A DNA stretch of 64,000 nucleotides from Brevibacillus thermoruber 423 (GCF_000454065.1 NZ_KE695654.1:836-64835), one strand, 5' to 3'. Counted from the stretch's first letter, positions 8,697 to 17,349 are shown. Program-made: numbers and translations. The notes: a model not told the origin generated them from the letters alone.

Positions 8697-9458
8697 TCAC
8701 ATGGCTTCGGCCACCACAATCAGCTCGGTGCTGGCGGCGTCAAACGGCGCCTTGGCAAACGAGCCGAACCGCTGCGTCACTTTCAACCCGTTGAGCCGCA
8801 GCAGGTGGTGCAGCTCCGCCGGAAAGATGTAGCGCAGCGTAAAGCGGCCCGTCACCCGCTCCGTCACCACTCCTTCCGGGGAGATCCGCTCGTAGGTCCG
8901 GGTCACCTCGGCCAACTGCTGAAAGTGGTCGTAGCGGGTGTAATCCCACATCGCGATCTCTTCGCCCGACTCCAGCCGATAGGTCCCGCGCAGGGACATT
9001 TTTTCGCTCTCCTCGTAGAGATGGGCGATTTTCGGGACGAACACGTTCATCACGAACTTCCCGCCCGGCGCCAGGTGACGGCGGATGCAGGAGAGGGCCT
9101 TCATCTGCTCATGGATGTGCAGCAGGTGCAAAAACGAGCGAAACGGAATCATCACCAGCGAAAAGGTTTTGCCCAGATCAAACGCCCGCATGTCTCCCTG
9201 CACAAACGTAAGCCGTCCCGACACTCCGCGCTCGTCCGCCTTTTTCCGGGCCCGCTCCAGCATCTCGACCGACAGGTCCAGCCCGGTGACGCTCACCCCC
9301 GCCTCTGCCAGCGGAATGGCGATGCGTCCGGTACCGCAGGCGAGATCCAGTACCTCACCTCCGGCAGCGCGGGCCATCTCCAGGTAAAATTCGACGTCTC
9401 CCGGCAGGCCGCGCTGCGTCACATCGTAATACTCCGCCCAACGATACATGTCGCTCAT
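8697..9458 (-). CDS. Class I SAM-dependent methyltransferase
   Basis: A 253-residue soluble methyltransferase. Motif I is VLDLACGTGRIAIPLA, followed by GLDLSVEML (adenine-binding acidic loop) and VQGDMRAF. Motif IV is degenerate (SLVMIPFRSFLHL). The C-terminal half is a variable substrate cap; the target is unknown. ATG 9458 follows AGGTGAAGAG; an open frame extending 97 codons upstream runs through the peptidase gene in another frame and is not real. It lies 11 bases after the M42 peptidase gene and is surely cotranscribed with it. Confidence 0.85.
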   Translation of the reverse strand: MSDMYRWAEYYDVTQRGLPGDVEFYLEMARAAGGEVLDLACGTGRIAIPLAEAGVSVTGLDLSVEMLERARKKADERGVSGRLTFVQGDMRAFDLGKTFSLVMIPFRSFLHLLHIHEQMKALSCIRRHLAPGGKFVMNVFVPKIAHLYEESEKMSLRGTYRLESGEEIAMWDYTRYDHFQQLAEVTRTYERISPEGVVTERVTGRFTLRYIFPAELHHLLRLNGLKVTQRFGSFAKAPFDAASTELIVVAEAM

Positions 9459-9469
9459 GATCTCTTCAC

Positions 9470-10522
9470 CTACGCCTGCATGACTTCCGAATGGAGGTAG
9501 GCCAGCACCAGCTTGGCCGTGTTTTCCAGGGCCTCCTTGTGCGTCCGCTCGTGGGAGTGGGACGCGTCCACGCCGGGCCCGATCAATCCATGCACGATGT
9601 CGTATCCGGCCCGGAGCGCGGCGCTGGCGTCGGAGCCGTAGTACGGGTAAATGTCCACCTGGTAGTTCAACCCATGCTCCTCGGCCAGCTTCACCAGGTG
9701 TTTGCGCAGTCCGTAGTGGTACGGGCCGGACGAGTCTTTGGCGCATATGGAGACGCAGTATTCGTCCGTGGTCTGGCCGACGCCGATCGCTCCCATGTCC
9801 ACCGCCAGATACTCCACCACCCGTTCCGGCACGCTGGCGTTGCCGCCGTAGCCGATCTCCTCGTTGTTGCTGATGAGAAAATGGGTCGTGTACGGCAGCG
9901 TGGCTCCGCTCTCCCGCAGGTGTTTCAGCACGCCGAACAGAATGGCCACGCTGGCCTTGTCGTCGATGTGGCGGGATTTGATAAACCCGCTCTCGGTAAC
10001 GGTCACCCGCGGGTCAAACGAAACGAAGTCACCGACGCGAATACCCAGCGCCAGCACGTCTTCCCTGCTGTTTACCTTTTCGTCCAGCCGCACTTCCATG
10101 TTATGCTCGGTGCGCTCCATTTTGCCCGCTTCCCGGCCGTAGACATGGACCGACGCCTTTGTCGAGAGGATCGTGCCGGTAATGATCCGGCCGCTGTCCG
10201 TCTCGACCATGCAGTGCTCGCCCTCCACCGCGTTCCACTCGAAACCGCCGATCAGGGCCAGTTTCAGCCGGCCGTTCTCCTTGATCTCCTTCACCATCGC
10301 GCCCAGCGTGTCCACGTGGGCCGTCAGCAGCCGCTGCTTGTCGTCGTTGCTGCCGGGCAGGGTAGCCAGCACCGCTCCCTTGTTGGTGCGCACATAGCCG
10401 ATGCCCAATCGGGTCAGTTCTCCTTCCACCAGGGCCATCACTTTGGCGGTATTGCCGGAAGGACTGGGCGTGTTGGCCAGACGGCAAAACATCTCCACCA
10501 TGTAGTCGGTCGATACGGTCAT
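9470..10522 (-). CDS. M42 family metallopeptidase (glutamyl aminopeptidase/endoglucanase-like)
   Basis: A dinuclear zinc/cobalt aminopeptidase of the PepA/FrvX type, about 350 residues. Metal and catalytic positions are visible: TAHVDTLG, HIDDKAS, the catalytic pair in NNEEIG, AVDMG, and the last ligand in SHSHERTH. These enzymes form large tetrahedral dodecamers that trim peptides in the cytoplasm. The ATG at 10522 is preceded by GGGGGA at a normal distance; an ATG 39 bases upstream is not. First gene of the three-gene operon. Confidence 0.9.
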   Translation of the reverse strand: MTVSTDYMVEMFCRLANTPSPSGNTAKVMALVEGELTRLGIGYVRTNKGAVLATLPGSNDDKQRLLTAHVDTLGAMVKEIKENGRLKLALIGGFEWNAVEGEHCMVETDSGRIITGTILSTKASVHVYGREAGKMERTEHNMEVRLDEKVNSREDVLALGIRVGDFVSFDPRVTVTESGFIKSRHIDDKASVAILFGVLKHLRESGATLPYTTHFLISNNEEIGYGGNASVPERVVEYLAVDMGAIGVGQTTDEYCVSICAKDSSGPYHYGLRKHLVKLAEEHGLNYQVDIYPYYGSDASAALRAGYDIVHGLIGPGVDASHSHERTHKEALENTAKLVLAYLHSEVMQA

Positions 10523-10610
10523 TGTGTTTCCCCCAATCGCTTGCGTTATATGCTGCAGCATCCTCGTAAAAGAACCTTCCTCGCCGAGTGAGCCCGACAG
10601 AAGGCTGTTC

Positions 10611-11081
10611 CTATTGCTGCTGCAGTTCCCTGATCGTTTGCAGAACTTCCTCGACGTGCCCCTTCACCTTTACCTTGGGCCACGCCTTGACGATCGTGCC
10701 TTCCGGGTCGATGAGAAACGTGGAGCGTTCAATGCCCATGTATTCCCGTCCGTACATCTTTTTCAGCACCCAGACGCCGTACGCCTCCGCCACCTGATGA
10801 TCCGGGTCGGCCAGCAGCGGAAACGGCAGCTCGTGCTTGGCGGCAAACTTGTCATGCGATTTGACATCGTCGGGGCTGATGCCGAGCACGACCGTGTTCA
10901 GCTTGGCAAACTCCGGGTGATAGTCGCGAAAATCGCACGCTTCCGTCGTGCAGCCTGGGGTCATGTCCTTGGGATAAAAGTACAGCACCACGTATTGGCC
11001 GCGAAAATCCTGGAGAGAAATCGTCCGGTTGCTGTTCGCCTGCAGGGTAAAATCAGGCGCCGCTTGTCCCACTGCTACCAT
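10611..11081 (-). CDS. bcp: Thioredoxin-dependent thiol peroxidase (Bcp/PrxQ)
   Basis: The 156-residue peroxiredoxin reduces H2O2 and organic hydroperoxides. The peroxidatic cysteine is in TPGCTTEAC, with the resolving cysteine five residues later as in E. coli Bcp (atypical two-Cys PrxQ). In B. subtilis its orthologue ygaF lies directly next to perR; here the two are separated by about 6 kb of other genes on the same strand. Starts at ATG 11081 after AGTAGGGA. Confidence 0.93.
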   Translation of the reverse strand: MVAVGQAAPDFTLQANSNRTISLQDFRGQYVVLYFYPKDMTPGCTTEACDFRDYHPEFAKLNTVVLGISPDDVKSHDKFAAKHELPFPLLADPDHQVAEAYGVWVLKKMYGREYMGIERSTFLIDPEGTIVKAWPKVKVKGHVEEVLQTIRELQQQ

Positions 11082-11172
11082 CGTTGGATCCCTACTTTCC
11101 GCTTCGATTTTCTGCTTGACATACCTGTCTCATTTTACCACAAAGCGGCAGACCACTTCATCCGCTTACACG

Positions 11173-11201
11173 TTGCGCTTTTGGAGAGAAAACGATAGAA
11201 T
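11173..11201 (+). promoter_or_regulatory. Candidate promoter of the winged-helix regulator
   Basis: TTGCGC (11173-11178) and TAGAAT (11196-11201) are 17 bases apart, with a very AT-rich leader to the start codon. Confidence 0.4.
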
Positions 11202-11274
11202 GAATGGATAGTAAATTCGTAAAGAATAAAGAATTATAAAAAATTTGGCGTAGTTGCTGGATGGTGAATCAATC

Positions 11275-11892
11275 ATGAAAGAGTTTTTTCAGGTAACCGA
11301 ACCGGAAGCCCTTAAATCTCTTGCCATACCGGAGCGTGTAAAAATTTTGGAACTGTTTGAAGACCTGGAGCCGCGCACGGCGAAGCAGATCGCGACCGAG
11401 CTGGGCGAAAACGCCGCCCGCCTGCATTACCACGTGAAGGAGCTGGTCCGTGTCGGTCTCTTGGAACAGGTGGACACCCGGGTCAAAGGCTCGATTGTGG
11501 AGAAGTACTATCAGCCGGTGGCCAAGGTGATCCAGGTCAAGCTGCAGTTGATGATCGAAGAAAACGCGCAGCAGTTGAGCGACATCATGTTTACGCCGTT
11601 CCGCACCACGGAGCGGGATTTGATGCGGACGCTCAACCGGTTTGTGGCGAGCGATGTGGACGTGCGCAAAGAGTACAAGGACACGTTCGCATTTAATTTA
11701 ACTGAATTTTATTTAAATCAAGAAGAACGGAATCAACTGGTGGACGAGATCAGCGAACTGCTGCAAAAGTACAAGGGGCTGAAAAACGAAAACGGCCGCC
11801 GCAAGTTCAAGTTCTTTGACGTGCTGTTTCCGCTGACGCCCCCCGATCCGGCCGAAGACGAGGGCGACGCGTTTGAGGACAGCGACGAATAA
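11275..11892 (+). CDS. ArsR-like winged-helix transcriptional regulator
   Basis: A 205-residue protein with an N-terminal winged helix: a first helix set around SLAIPERVKILELFEDLEP, the recognition region TAKQIATELGENAARLHYHVKELV, and a wing with VGLLEQVDTRVKGSIVEKYY. The C-terminal half is helical and ends in an acidic tail (PAEDEGDAFEDSDE). It has no metal-binding cysteines, so it is an HTH_20-type regulator rather than a metal sensor. Signal and targets are unknown. ATG 11275 follows GGATGGTGA. Confidence 0.8.
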   Translation: MKEFFQVTEPEALKSLAIPERVKILELFEDLEPRTAKQIATELGENAARLHYHVKELVRVGLLEQVDTRVKGSIVEKYYQPVAKVIQVKLQLMIEENAQQLSDIMFTPFRTTERDLMRTLNRFVASDVDVRKEYKDTFAFNLTEFYLNQEERNQLVDEISELLQKYKGLKNENGRRKFKFFDVLFPLTPPDPAEDEGDAFEDSDE

Positions 11893-11926
11893 CGGCTCCG
11901 CCTGACGCATAGGAATGACTGACACA

Positions 11927-11954
11927 CGAAAACCATCCCGCGCGATGGTTTTCG
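11927..11954 (+). terminator. Hairpin after the regulator gene
   Basis: CGAAAACCATC pairs with GATGGTTTTCG; the T tract is part of the stem. Confidence 0.6.
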
Positions 11955-11981
11955 CCATGTTTCCGGCAAGGGAGGCTTGCG

Positions 11982-12632
11982 ATGCGCACCATCCTGTTTG
12001 ATTTTGACGGCACCGTCGCGGATACGCTGCCGCTGATTTTCACAGCGTTTCGCTCGACGTTTCAGCAGTTTCTCCACCGCCGCTACGCGGACGAGGAGAT
12101 CGTCGCCATGTTCGGACCGACGGAGACCGGCATCCTGCAGGCGATGATCCCGCCAGACCAGGTGGAACAGGCTCTCGACCACTTTTTTCGGGTCTACGCG
12201 GAAGGGCACCGGCACGTGCACAATCCGGCGGAGATCGCGCTGATGCTGGACCGACTGCGCGAGACCGGCATCGTCATGGGCATTGTCACCGGAAAAGGGC
12301 GGCGCAGCGCCGACATTTCCCTTCAGGCGTGGGGGCTGGCCCGCTACTTTGACGTGGTGATCACCGGAGACGACGTGTCCAGGCCAAAACCCGACCCCGA
12401 AGGCATTCTGGCCGCGATGGAACGGCTGGGAGCACGCGCCGAACAAACGCTGTACGTGGGGGACAGCGACGCCGACGTTCTTGCGGGTCGGGCCGCCGCC
12501 CTGGTCACGGTCGGCGTCGACTGGCTGCCTGTCACACAAAAAGCGGGCCGTTTCCAGCCCGAACCGGATTACTTGTTTACCGACCCCGGGGCCTTTGCCG
12601 ATTGGGTCCTGGGCGAGCAAAAGCCGCAGTAA
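11982..12632 (+). CDS. HAD-IA family phosphatase
   Basis: A 216-residue haloacid-dehalogenase hydrolase with all four motifs: DFDGTVADT (motif I nucleophile and acid/base Asp), GIVTGKG (motif II), KPDPEGI lysine (motif III), and VGDSDADV (motif IV). An alpha-helical cap follows motif I. It resembles phosphoglycolate phosphatase and pyrophosphatase PpaX in size and layout, but the substrate is not certain. ATG 11982 follows a weak GGGAGG site. It converges on proS and shares the terminator. Confidence 0.85.
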   Translation: MRTILFDFDGTVADTLPLIFTAFRSTFQQFLHRRYADEEIVAMFGPTETGILQAMIPPDQVEQALDHFFRVYAEGHRHVHNPAEIALMLDRLRETGIVMGIVTGKGRRSADISLQAWGLARYFDVVITGDDVSRPKPDPEGILAAMERLGARAEQTLYVGDSDADVLAGRAAALVTVGVDWLPVTQKAGRFQPEPDYLFTDPGAFADWVLGEQKPQ

Positions 12633-12636
12633 CGAA

Positions 12637-12672
12637 AAGCGGGCACCCGATATGCGCGGGTGCCCCTTTTGT
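12637..12672. terminator. Bidirectional terminator between HAD gene and proS
   Basis: GGGCACCCG..CGGGTGCCC stem, with AAAA before it and TTTTG after it. Confidence 0.8.
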
Positions 12673-12698
12673 TTTCGCCCCGCCAGCCGAAGGGCGGT

Positions 12699-14165
12699 TT
12701 AATAGGCGCGGGCGAACCAGACGGTATGCTTGGCTTCCCCGCCGCAGGCGATGCAGGTATGCTTGACTGTCGGCGGCTCAAACGGAATGTTGCGGGAGGT
12801 GAACTTGGTCTCCTCCTTCACTTTCGCTTCGCAGGCGTCGTCGCCGCACCAGCCGGCCAGCACCCAGCCGGCGATGCTTTTTTCGCTTTCCGCCTTGGCG
12901 ATGTGCGCCTTCAGCGCATCGAGGGTGTCGATGTCCAGATGGGAGTGGGCGGTTCGGAACGCCAGCGCCTTTTCAAACATGTTCCGCTGAATCTCTTCCA
13001 GCAGGTCGGCGACCGCTTCCACCGCCCGGTCCAGGGAGACCGTCACCTTCTCGCCGGTATCGCGACGGGCCAGGACCACCTGTCCGTTGTCCACATCGCG
13101 CGGACCGATCTCCAGGCGAATCGGCACGCCGCGCATTTCCCACTCGTTGAACTTCCAGCCCGGCGTCTCTTCGCGCAGGTCCGCCTTCACCCTCACGCCC
13201 GCCGCTTTCAGGGCGTCGAACAGCGGATCGAACTTCTCCATCACCTTTTCCCGCAGCTTGACCGGACCGACCGGGATCATCACGACCTGGGTCGGAGCCA
13301 CGCGCGGCGGCAGCGCCAGCCCGCGGTCGTCGCCGTGAACCATGATCATCGAACCGATCAGGCGGGTGGACGTCCCCCACGAGGTGGTATGGACGTACTT
13401 GAACTGGTTGTCCCTGTCGAGAAACTTGATGTCAAAGCCTCTGGCAAAGTTCTCGCCCAGGTAGTGCGAGGTGCCGGCCTGAACGGCTTTGCCGTCCTTC
13501 ATCATCGCTTCGATGGAATACGTGTCGACCGCGCCGGCAAAGCGTTCGGTCGGCGTCTTCTGCCCTTTCCAGACGGGAATGGCCAGCTCCTGTTCGACCA
13601 CCTCGCTGTAGATGTCCAGCATCTGCATCGTTTCCTGCCGCGCTTCCTCCTCGGTGGCGTGGGCGGTATGCCCCTCCTGCCAGAGAAATTCGGACGTGCG
13701 CAGGAACGGCATTGTCCGCTTTTCCCAGCGGAAGACGTTGGCCCACTGGTTGATCAGCACCGGCAGGTCGCGATAGCTCTGAATCCACTGGCTGTACATG
13801 TGGCCGATGATCGTCTCGGACGTCGGCCGCAGCGCGAGCCGCTCTTCCAGCTTTTCGCCGCCCGCTTCGGTCACCCAGGGCAGCTCCGGATTAAAGCCTT
13901 CCACGTGCTCCTTCTCTTTTTGGAAAAACGACTCGGGAATCAGCATCGGAAAATAGGCGTTGCGGTGGCCGGTCTCCTTGAACCGCTTGTCCATCGCCGC
14001 CTGGATCCGCTCCCACAGCTCGAAGCCGTCCGGCTTGAACACGATGCAGCCGCGGACCGGGGTGTAATCCATCAGATCCGCCTTGGTAATCGTGTCGATG
14101 TACCAGCGCGAAAAGTCCTCCGACTGCGGGGTAATCTCCTTTACAAACGCTTTTTCGTCTGCCAT
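12699..14165 (-). CDS. proS: Prolyl-tRNA synthetase, archaeal/eukaryotic-like type
   Basis: It charges tRNA-Pro with proline. The 488-residue form lacks the large INS editing domain of the usual bacterial ProRS. It has class II motifs (RPTSETIIGHM in motif 2 region and FLWQEGHTAH), an anticodon-binding domain, and the C-terminal zinc-binding extension with Cys pairs (CIACGG) ending in Tyr. That is the ProS type 3 architecture, found in some Bacilli alone or beside a bacterial-type copy. ATG 14165 follows GAGGAG. Expression is under a proline T-box. Confidence 0.95.
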   Translation of the reverse strand: MADEKAFVKEITPQSEDFSRWYIDTITKADLMDYTPVRGCIVFKPDGFELWERIQAAMDKRFKETGHRNAYFPMLIPESFFQKEKEHVEGFNPELPWVTEAGGEKLEERLALRPTSETIIGHMYSQWIQSYRDLPVLINQWANVFRWEKRTMPFLRTSEFLWQEGHTAHATEEEARQETMQMLDIYSEVVEQELAIPVWKGQKTPTERFAGAVDTYSIEAMMKDGKAVQAGTSHYLGENFARGFDIKFLDRDNQFKYVHTTSWGTSTRLIGSMIMVHGDDRGLALPPRVAPTQVVMIPVGPVKLREKVMEKFDPLFDALKAAGVRVKADLREETPGWKFNEWEMRGVPIRLEIGPRDVDNGQVVLARRDTGEKVTVSLDRAVEAVADLLEEIQRNMFEKALAFRTAHSHLDIDTLDALKAHIAKAESEKSIAGWVLAGWCGDDACEAKVKEETKFTSRNIPFEPPTVKHTCIACGGEAKHTVWFARAY

Positions 14166-14181
14166 GTGACACACTCCTCGT

Positions 14182-14420
14182 AAAAAAATAAACCCCCATC
14201 CCAATAGGGACGGGGGAATTACCCGCGGTACCACCCTGATTGACCGCAACGGCGTGCTGCGGCCCACTCAATGCCCGATAACGGCAGGGCATCCGGCATG
14301 GCTCATCGCCAGCGGCTCCAGGATGGGGAGCAGATACGCCTGTGCATCGGCCTTCCAGACAAGGGCCGACTCTCTGGAACACGGCCAGTACCTGCGGGTC
14401 CTTTCATTGCCTTTGGTTAG
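14182..14420 (-). promoter_or_regulatory. T-box leader for proS (proline specifier)
   Basis: Minus-strand leader with the T-box core GGGTGGTACCGCGG (14223-14236), an AG-box region (CCAGAGAGTCGG), and a strong terminator CCCCCGTCCC..GGGATGGGGG plus T tract at 14182-14216. By alignment with the ilvA T-box here, the three bases before ATCCTGGAGC are CCC (14325-14327), a proline codon. Uncharged tRNA-Pro should therefore cause readthrough into proS. Confidence 0.93.
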
Positions 14421-14425
14421 GCACT

Positions 14426-14454
14426 ATCATAGCAAGCCAAGAAATCATTGTCAA
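14426..14454 (-). promoter_or_regulatory. proS T-box promoter
   Basis: On the minus strand there is a perfect TTGACA -35 (14449-14454), a 17-base spacer and a TATGAT -10 (14426-14431). The -35 box contains the TGA stop codon of ribU. Confidence 0.85.
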
Positions 14455-15056
14455 TTTGCCGCGCGGAGGTTGAGCCGGCCGGACAGCTTGACGTACAGCG
14501 GATACGCTGCCAGCGACAGCACAACCCCTTTGAGTATGTTAAACGGCACGATGCTGTACAGGACAAACGACCAGACGCTGTCCGCCTGGAACTGGGCCAG
14601 GAGCTGCTCCAGCGGCACCTGGTAGAGAGCCGCGTAGGCCGGCAGCAGGAAATAGGCGTTGGCGACAGCCATGACCGCCGTCATCAGCACCGTTCCCAGC
14701 ACAAGGCCGGCGGCAAAGCCCTTTTTCCCCATGCCCCGGCGCTGCAAATAGATGGCCGCCAGGATAAAGCTGGCGCCCGCGACCACGTTGGCCACCTCGC
14801 CGATCAGCAGGCCGTCCGTATTTTTCAACAGCATGTGCAGCGCGTTTTTCAGCACTTCCACCAGCACCCCGGCGACCGGTCCGTAGAGCAGGCCCCCGAT
14901 CAACGCGGGCAGCGTGCTGAAATCCAGCTTCAGGAACGGCGGCAGCATCGGTACCGGAAACTCGAGATACTGCAGAACAAACGCGACCGCCGCCAGCATG
15001 GGAATCGCCACCAGCCGCTGGGTCGCTTGCGATGAGCGCATCGCTGTTACTTTCAT
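14451..15056 (-). CDS. ribU: Riboflavin transporter RibU (ECF S component)
   Basis: The membrane S component that binds riboflavin and works with the shared EcfAA'T energising module, which is not encoded here. About 201 residues with six membrane segments; the family signature FLKLDFSTLPALIGGLLYGP is present near residue 40. An FMN riboswitch upstream confirms the substrate. ATG 15056 is nine bases after GAGGAG; the ATG at 15065 directly abuts the site. Its stop codon lies within the proS promoter. Confidence 0.95.
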   Translation of the reverse strand: MKVTAMRSSQATQRLVAIPMLAAVAFVLQYLEFPVPMLPPFLKLDFSTLPALIGGLLYGPVAGVLVEVLKNALHMLLKNTDGLLIGEVANVVAGASFILAAIYLQRRGMGKKGFAAGLVLGTVLMTAVMAVANAYFLLPAYAALYQVPLEQLLAQFQADSVWSFVLYSIVPFNILKGVVLSLAAYPLYVKLSGRLNLRAAN

Positions 15057-15145
15057 CTGTACCATCTCCTCACGTGTTTCTTCCTTCTGATGAGGAATGG
15101 CAACGAGTACGTCCCGCCTGCCCGGCCGTCCATCCGAACCAATCG

Positions 15146-15185
15146 TAAAACAAAAGCCCTGAGGATTCGTTTCTCCTCAGGGCTT
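15146..15185 (-). terminator. FMN riboswitch terminator
   Basis: On the minus strand AAGCCCTGAGGA..TCCTCAGGGCTT followed by TTGTTTT, placed between the FMN aptamer and ribU. It would be the OFF-state stem of the riboswitch. Confidence 0.85.
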
Positions 15186-15314
15186 GCGTACGCGGACAGC
15201 GACCCATGACTGCGCCAACAGGTATGCGAAATCGAAGGGGGCCCGATCGGGCATGCACCCCCCGCATCCCGCACCCGCGCACAGGCAAACAAGCACGTGC
15301 GGTGTACGTACTGT

Positions 15315-15464
15315 CGTCATCCTTCTCCCATCCAGACTGTACTGTCGGCTCCGGATTCGCACCGGATCCTGCACTCCCAGGCGTTTCCGCCAGGGAGGCT
15401 CGCGGGCTTACGCGCCTTGCGCGATCACCGCCGGTCGGGAATTTCACCCTGCCCCGAAGGAATT
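15315..15464 (-). promoter_or_regulatory. FMN riboswitch (RFN element)
   Basis: The minus strand contains the conserved RFN blocks in order: TTCGGGGCAGGGTG, AATTCCCGACCGGCGGT, AAGCCCGCGAGC, TCCGGTGCGAATCCGGAGC, CGACAGTACAGTCTGGATGG and GAGAAGGATGAC. FMN binding should favour the terminator downstream and shut off ribU. Confidence 0.97.
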
Positions 15465-15487
15465 GTGGTATTGGTTGTTACCAGCTT

Positions 15488-15517
15488 ATTATACGGCGTC
15501 GCCGATTCATTTGACAA
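15488..15517 (-). promoter_or_regulatory. ribU promoter
   Basis: On the minus strand TTGTCA (15512-15517), an 18-base spacer, then a consensus TATAAT (15488-15493), about 20 bases before the RFN element. Confidence 0.8.
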
Positions 15518-15670
15518 TGCCGGAAGTGTCTCTGCGCATTTGCCGGACGAACGACCGGGGGCTCCGCTGTTCCCCGCCTGAAGCCAAACGTTACCACATT
15601 GAAACAGGCGCGTGTGGTGGTTTTAATTCTCGCCTATACGCCGATTCGTTCACGAAAATCTCCCCTGATA

Positions 15671-15726
15671 AACAAAAAGACTCACCCTGGTCCGCTTTGT
15701 GTAAACACAAGTCGCGTGGTGAGTAC
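15671..15726 (-). terminator. Terminator of the ABC-2 exporter operon
   Basis: On the minus strand ACTCACC...GGTGAGT encloses a second stem (CTTGTGTTTACACAAAG), followed by a TTTTTGTTT tract. Confidence 0.8.
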
Positions 15727-15753
15727 TAGATTGCCTGTCAAGGGAAGAGCGGG

Positions 15754-16551
15754 TCACGACCCCGCTCCTCTGTATTTGCGCACGCCCCAGTTCCAGACGG
15801 CGAGCCCGATGCCGAAAAAGATCACGCCCATGACCGGCGTGAACGCCGCGTAGGTGTACCACGTCTCCTTGCGCAAAAAGTAGGCGGCCGGGTAGACGCC
15901 GACGAAGGCGAACGGCAGGATGTACGTCAGCACGAAGCGAATCACCTTGTTGTACACGTCCACGGGATAGCGGCCGTACTGCTGGATGTTCCAGATCATC
16001 GGCGCGATGCCCGTGCGCGAGTCGGAGAAAAAGCTGATGGCGGCAATCGCCGTGTACACCCCGGCGTAGATCAGCGCCCCGCCGATCACCAGCACGACAA
16101 ACACCAGCGGATCGTACCAGTGGAAGGACAGATCCAGCTTGAAAGCGGCGTAGCCCATGATGATCAGCCCGGAGATGACGCCGAAGATGCGGTCCGGCGC
16201 CATCGATTCCAGGCACACCTGGGCCAGGTTGTGCAGCGGCCGGGTCAGGATGCGGTCCATCTCGCCGCGGATGATGTAGCGCTCGTTGAAGTCCCAGAAG
16301 CTGAAAAACATCGAAAACAGCGCATACGGAATCAGGAAGAAACCGTAGATAAAGATGATTTCGTCCCGCGTCCAGTCTTTCAGCAGCGGCACGTGCTGAA
16401 AGACGACGATGATGAAGACGAGATTGATCAGCTCGTAGATCAGATTGGAGACCAGGTCGCCGAAAAAGTCGGCCCGGTACGCCAGCCTGGTCTTGAAATA
16501 CTGTCCGAGGTAATCGGCAAAGACGCCGATGATGTGTCGCGCGTTTTGCAT
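15754..16551 (-). CDS. ABC-2 type exporter permease (DUF990-like), second subunit
   Basis: A 265-residue integral membrane protein with about six transmembrane segments and no ATPase motif. The pattern (long N-terminal amphipathic part, RGEMDRILTRPL loop between segments) is typical of the ABC-2 permeases that occur as pairs with one ATPase. It is the last gene of a three-gene operon and starts four bases after the preceding permease, with GGGAGGG as ribosome site. The exported substrate is unknown; sequence alone does not tell drug from peptide or polysaccharide. Confidence 0.85.
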   Translation of the reverse strand: MQNARHIIGVFADYLGQYFKTRLAYRADFFGDLVSNLIYELINLVFIIVVFQHVPLLKDWTRDEIIFIYGFFLIPYALFSMFFSFWDFNERYIIRGEMDRILTRPLHNLAQVCLESMAPDRIFGVISGLIIMGYAAFKLDLSFHWYDPLVFVVLVIGGALIYAGVYTAIAAISFFSDSRTGIAPMIWNIQQYGRYPVDVYNKVIRFVLTYILPFAFVGVYPAAYFLRKETWYTYAAFTPVMGVIFFGIGLAVWNWGVRKYRGAGS

Positions 16552-16554
16552 CGG

Positions 16555-17349
16555 CTACCCTCCCTGCACGACCAGTTTGTGACGGGCCCGCCGCCACAGG
16601 ATCAGGATCGGCATGAAAATCACCGCGATCCAGGCGGCCTGCAGCCCGATCAGCTCCCACGCCCGCTCCGGCGAAATCGCGCCGGTGAAGATCAGGCTGG
16701 GATAGTAGTTGATCGCCTGAAACGGCAGCCAGCCCATCAGCGTCTGGGCCCAGCCGGGGAAAAAGCTGATCGGCAGCACCAGGCCGGACATCAGATCGAC
16801 GATCACCCGCTTGGCCCGCATCATCCCGTCGTTGCGGAACAGGAAAAAGGTAAACAGGCCGGTCAGCAGGTTCAGCTCCGTGTTGATGACAAACGCGAGC
16901 ATGAGGCTGACCAGGTACAGGCCCCAGGCTTCCGGCGTTCCGGGGAAGCGGAACGGGATCAACAGGCTGACCAGAAAGATGCCGGGCGCCGCGAAAAAGA
17001 GCAGGCGAAAGACGCCCTCGCCGAACGCCTGCGCCGTTTTCACGGACAGGTAATTGTAGGGCCGGATCATCTCGATGGCCACCTTGCCTTCCCGCACGTC
17101 CTGAGCGATCTCCATGTCGATGTTGTTGAAGTAGAACGCCCGGGACATCCAGGCGATGGCGACGTATGCGGTCATCTGCTCCACGGTGAGGCCGCCGAGC
17201 TGCTGCTGGCCGCCGTAGATCGCTCCCCAGAGGAAGTAATAGGCGCCGATGTTGATCGCGTAGATGATGATGCCGCTGTAGTAGTTCACCCGGTAGGCGA
17301 GCATGGTCAGAAACCGGATGCGGATCAGTTCCAGATAGAGTTTACCCAT
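16555..17349 (-). CDS. ABC-2 type exporter permease, first subunit
   Basis: A 264-residue membrane protein with about six predicted segments and a cytosolic REGKVAIEMIRPYNYL loop, the counterpart of the GEMDRILTRPL loop in its partner. The two probably form the heterodimeric channel. Its start codon overlaps the end of the ATPase gene by eight bases, so translation is likely coupled. Substrate unknown. Confidence 0.85.
   Translation of the reverse strand: MGKLYLELIRIRFLTMLAYRVNYYSGIIIYAINIGAYYFLWGAIYGGQQQLGGLTVEQMTAYVAIAWMSRAFYFNNIDMEIAQDVREGKVAIEMIRPYNYLSVKTAQAFGEGVFRLLFFAAPGIFLVSLLIPFRFPGTPEAWGLYLVSLMLAFVINTELNLLTGLFTFFLFRNDGMMRAKRVIVDLMSGLVLPISFFPGWAQTLMGWLPFQAINYYPSLIFTGAISPERAWELIGLQAAWIAVIFMPILILWRRARHKLVVQGG

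Noticed and set aside
9459..9746. N-terminal extension of the methyltransferase by 97 codons
   Set aside because: The extension runs through the M42 peptidase coding region in another frame; the ATG at 9458 has a ribosome site and begins the family domain.
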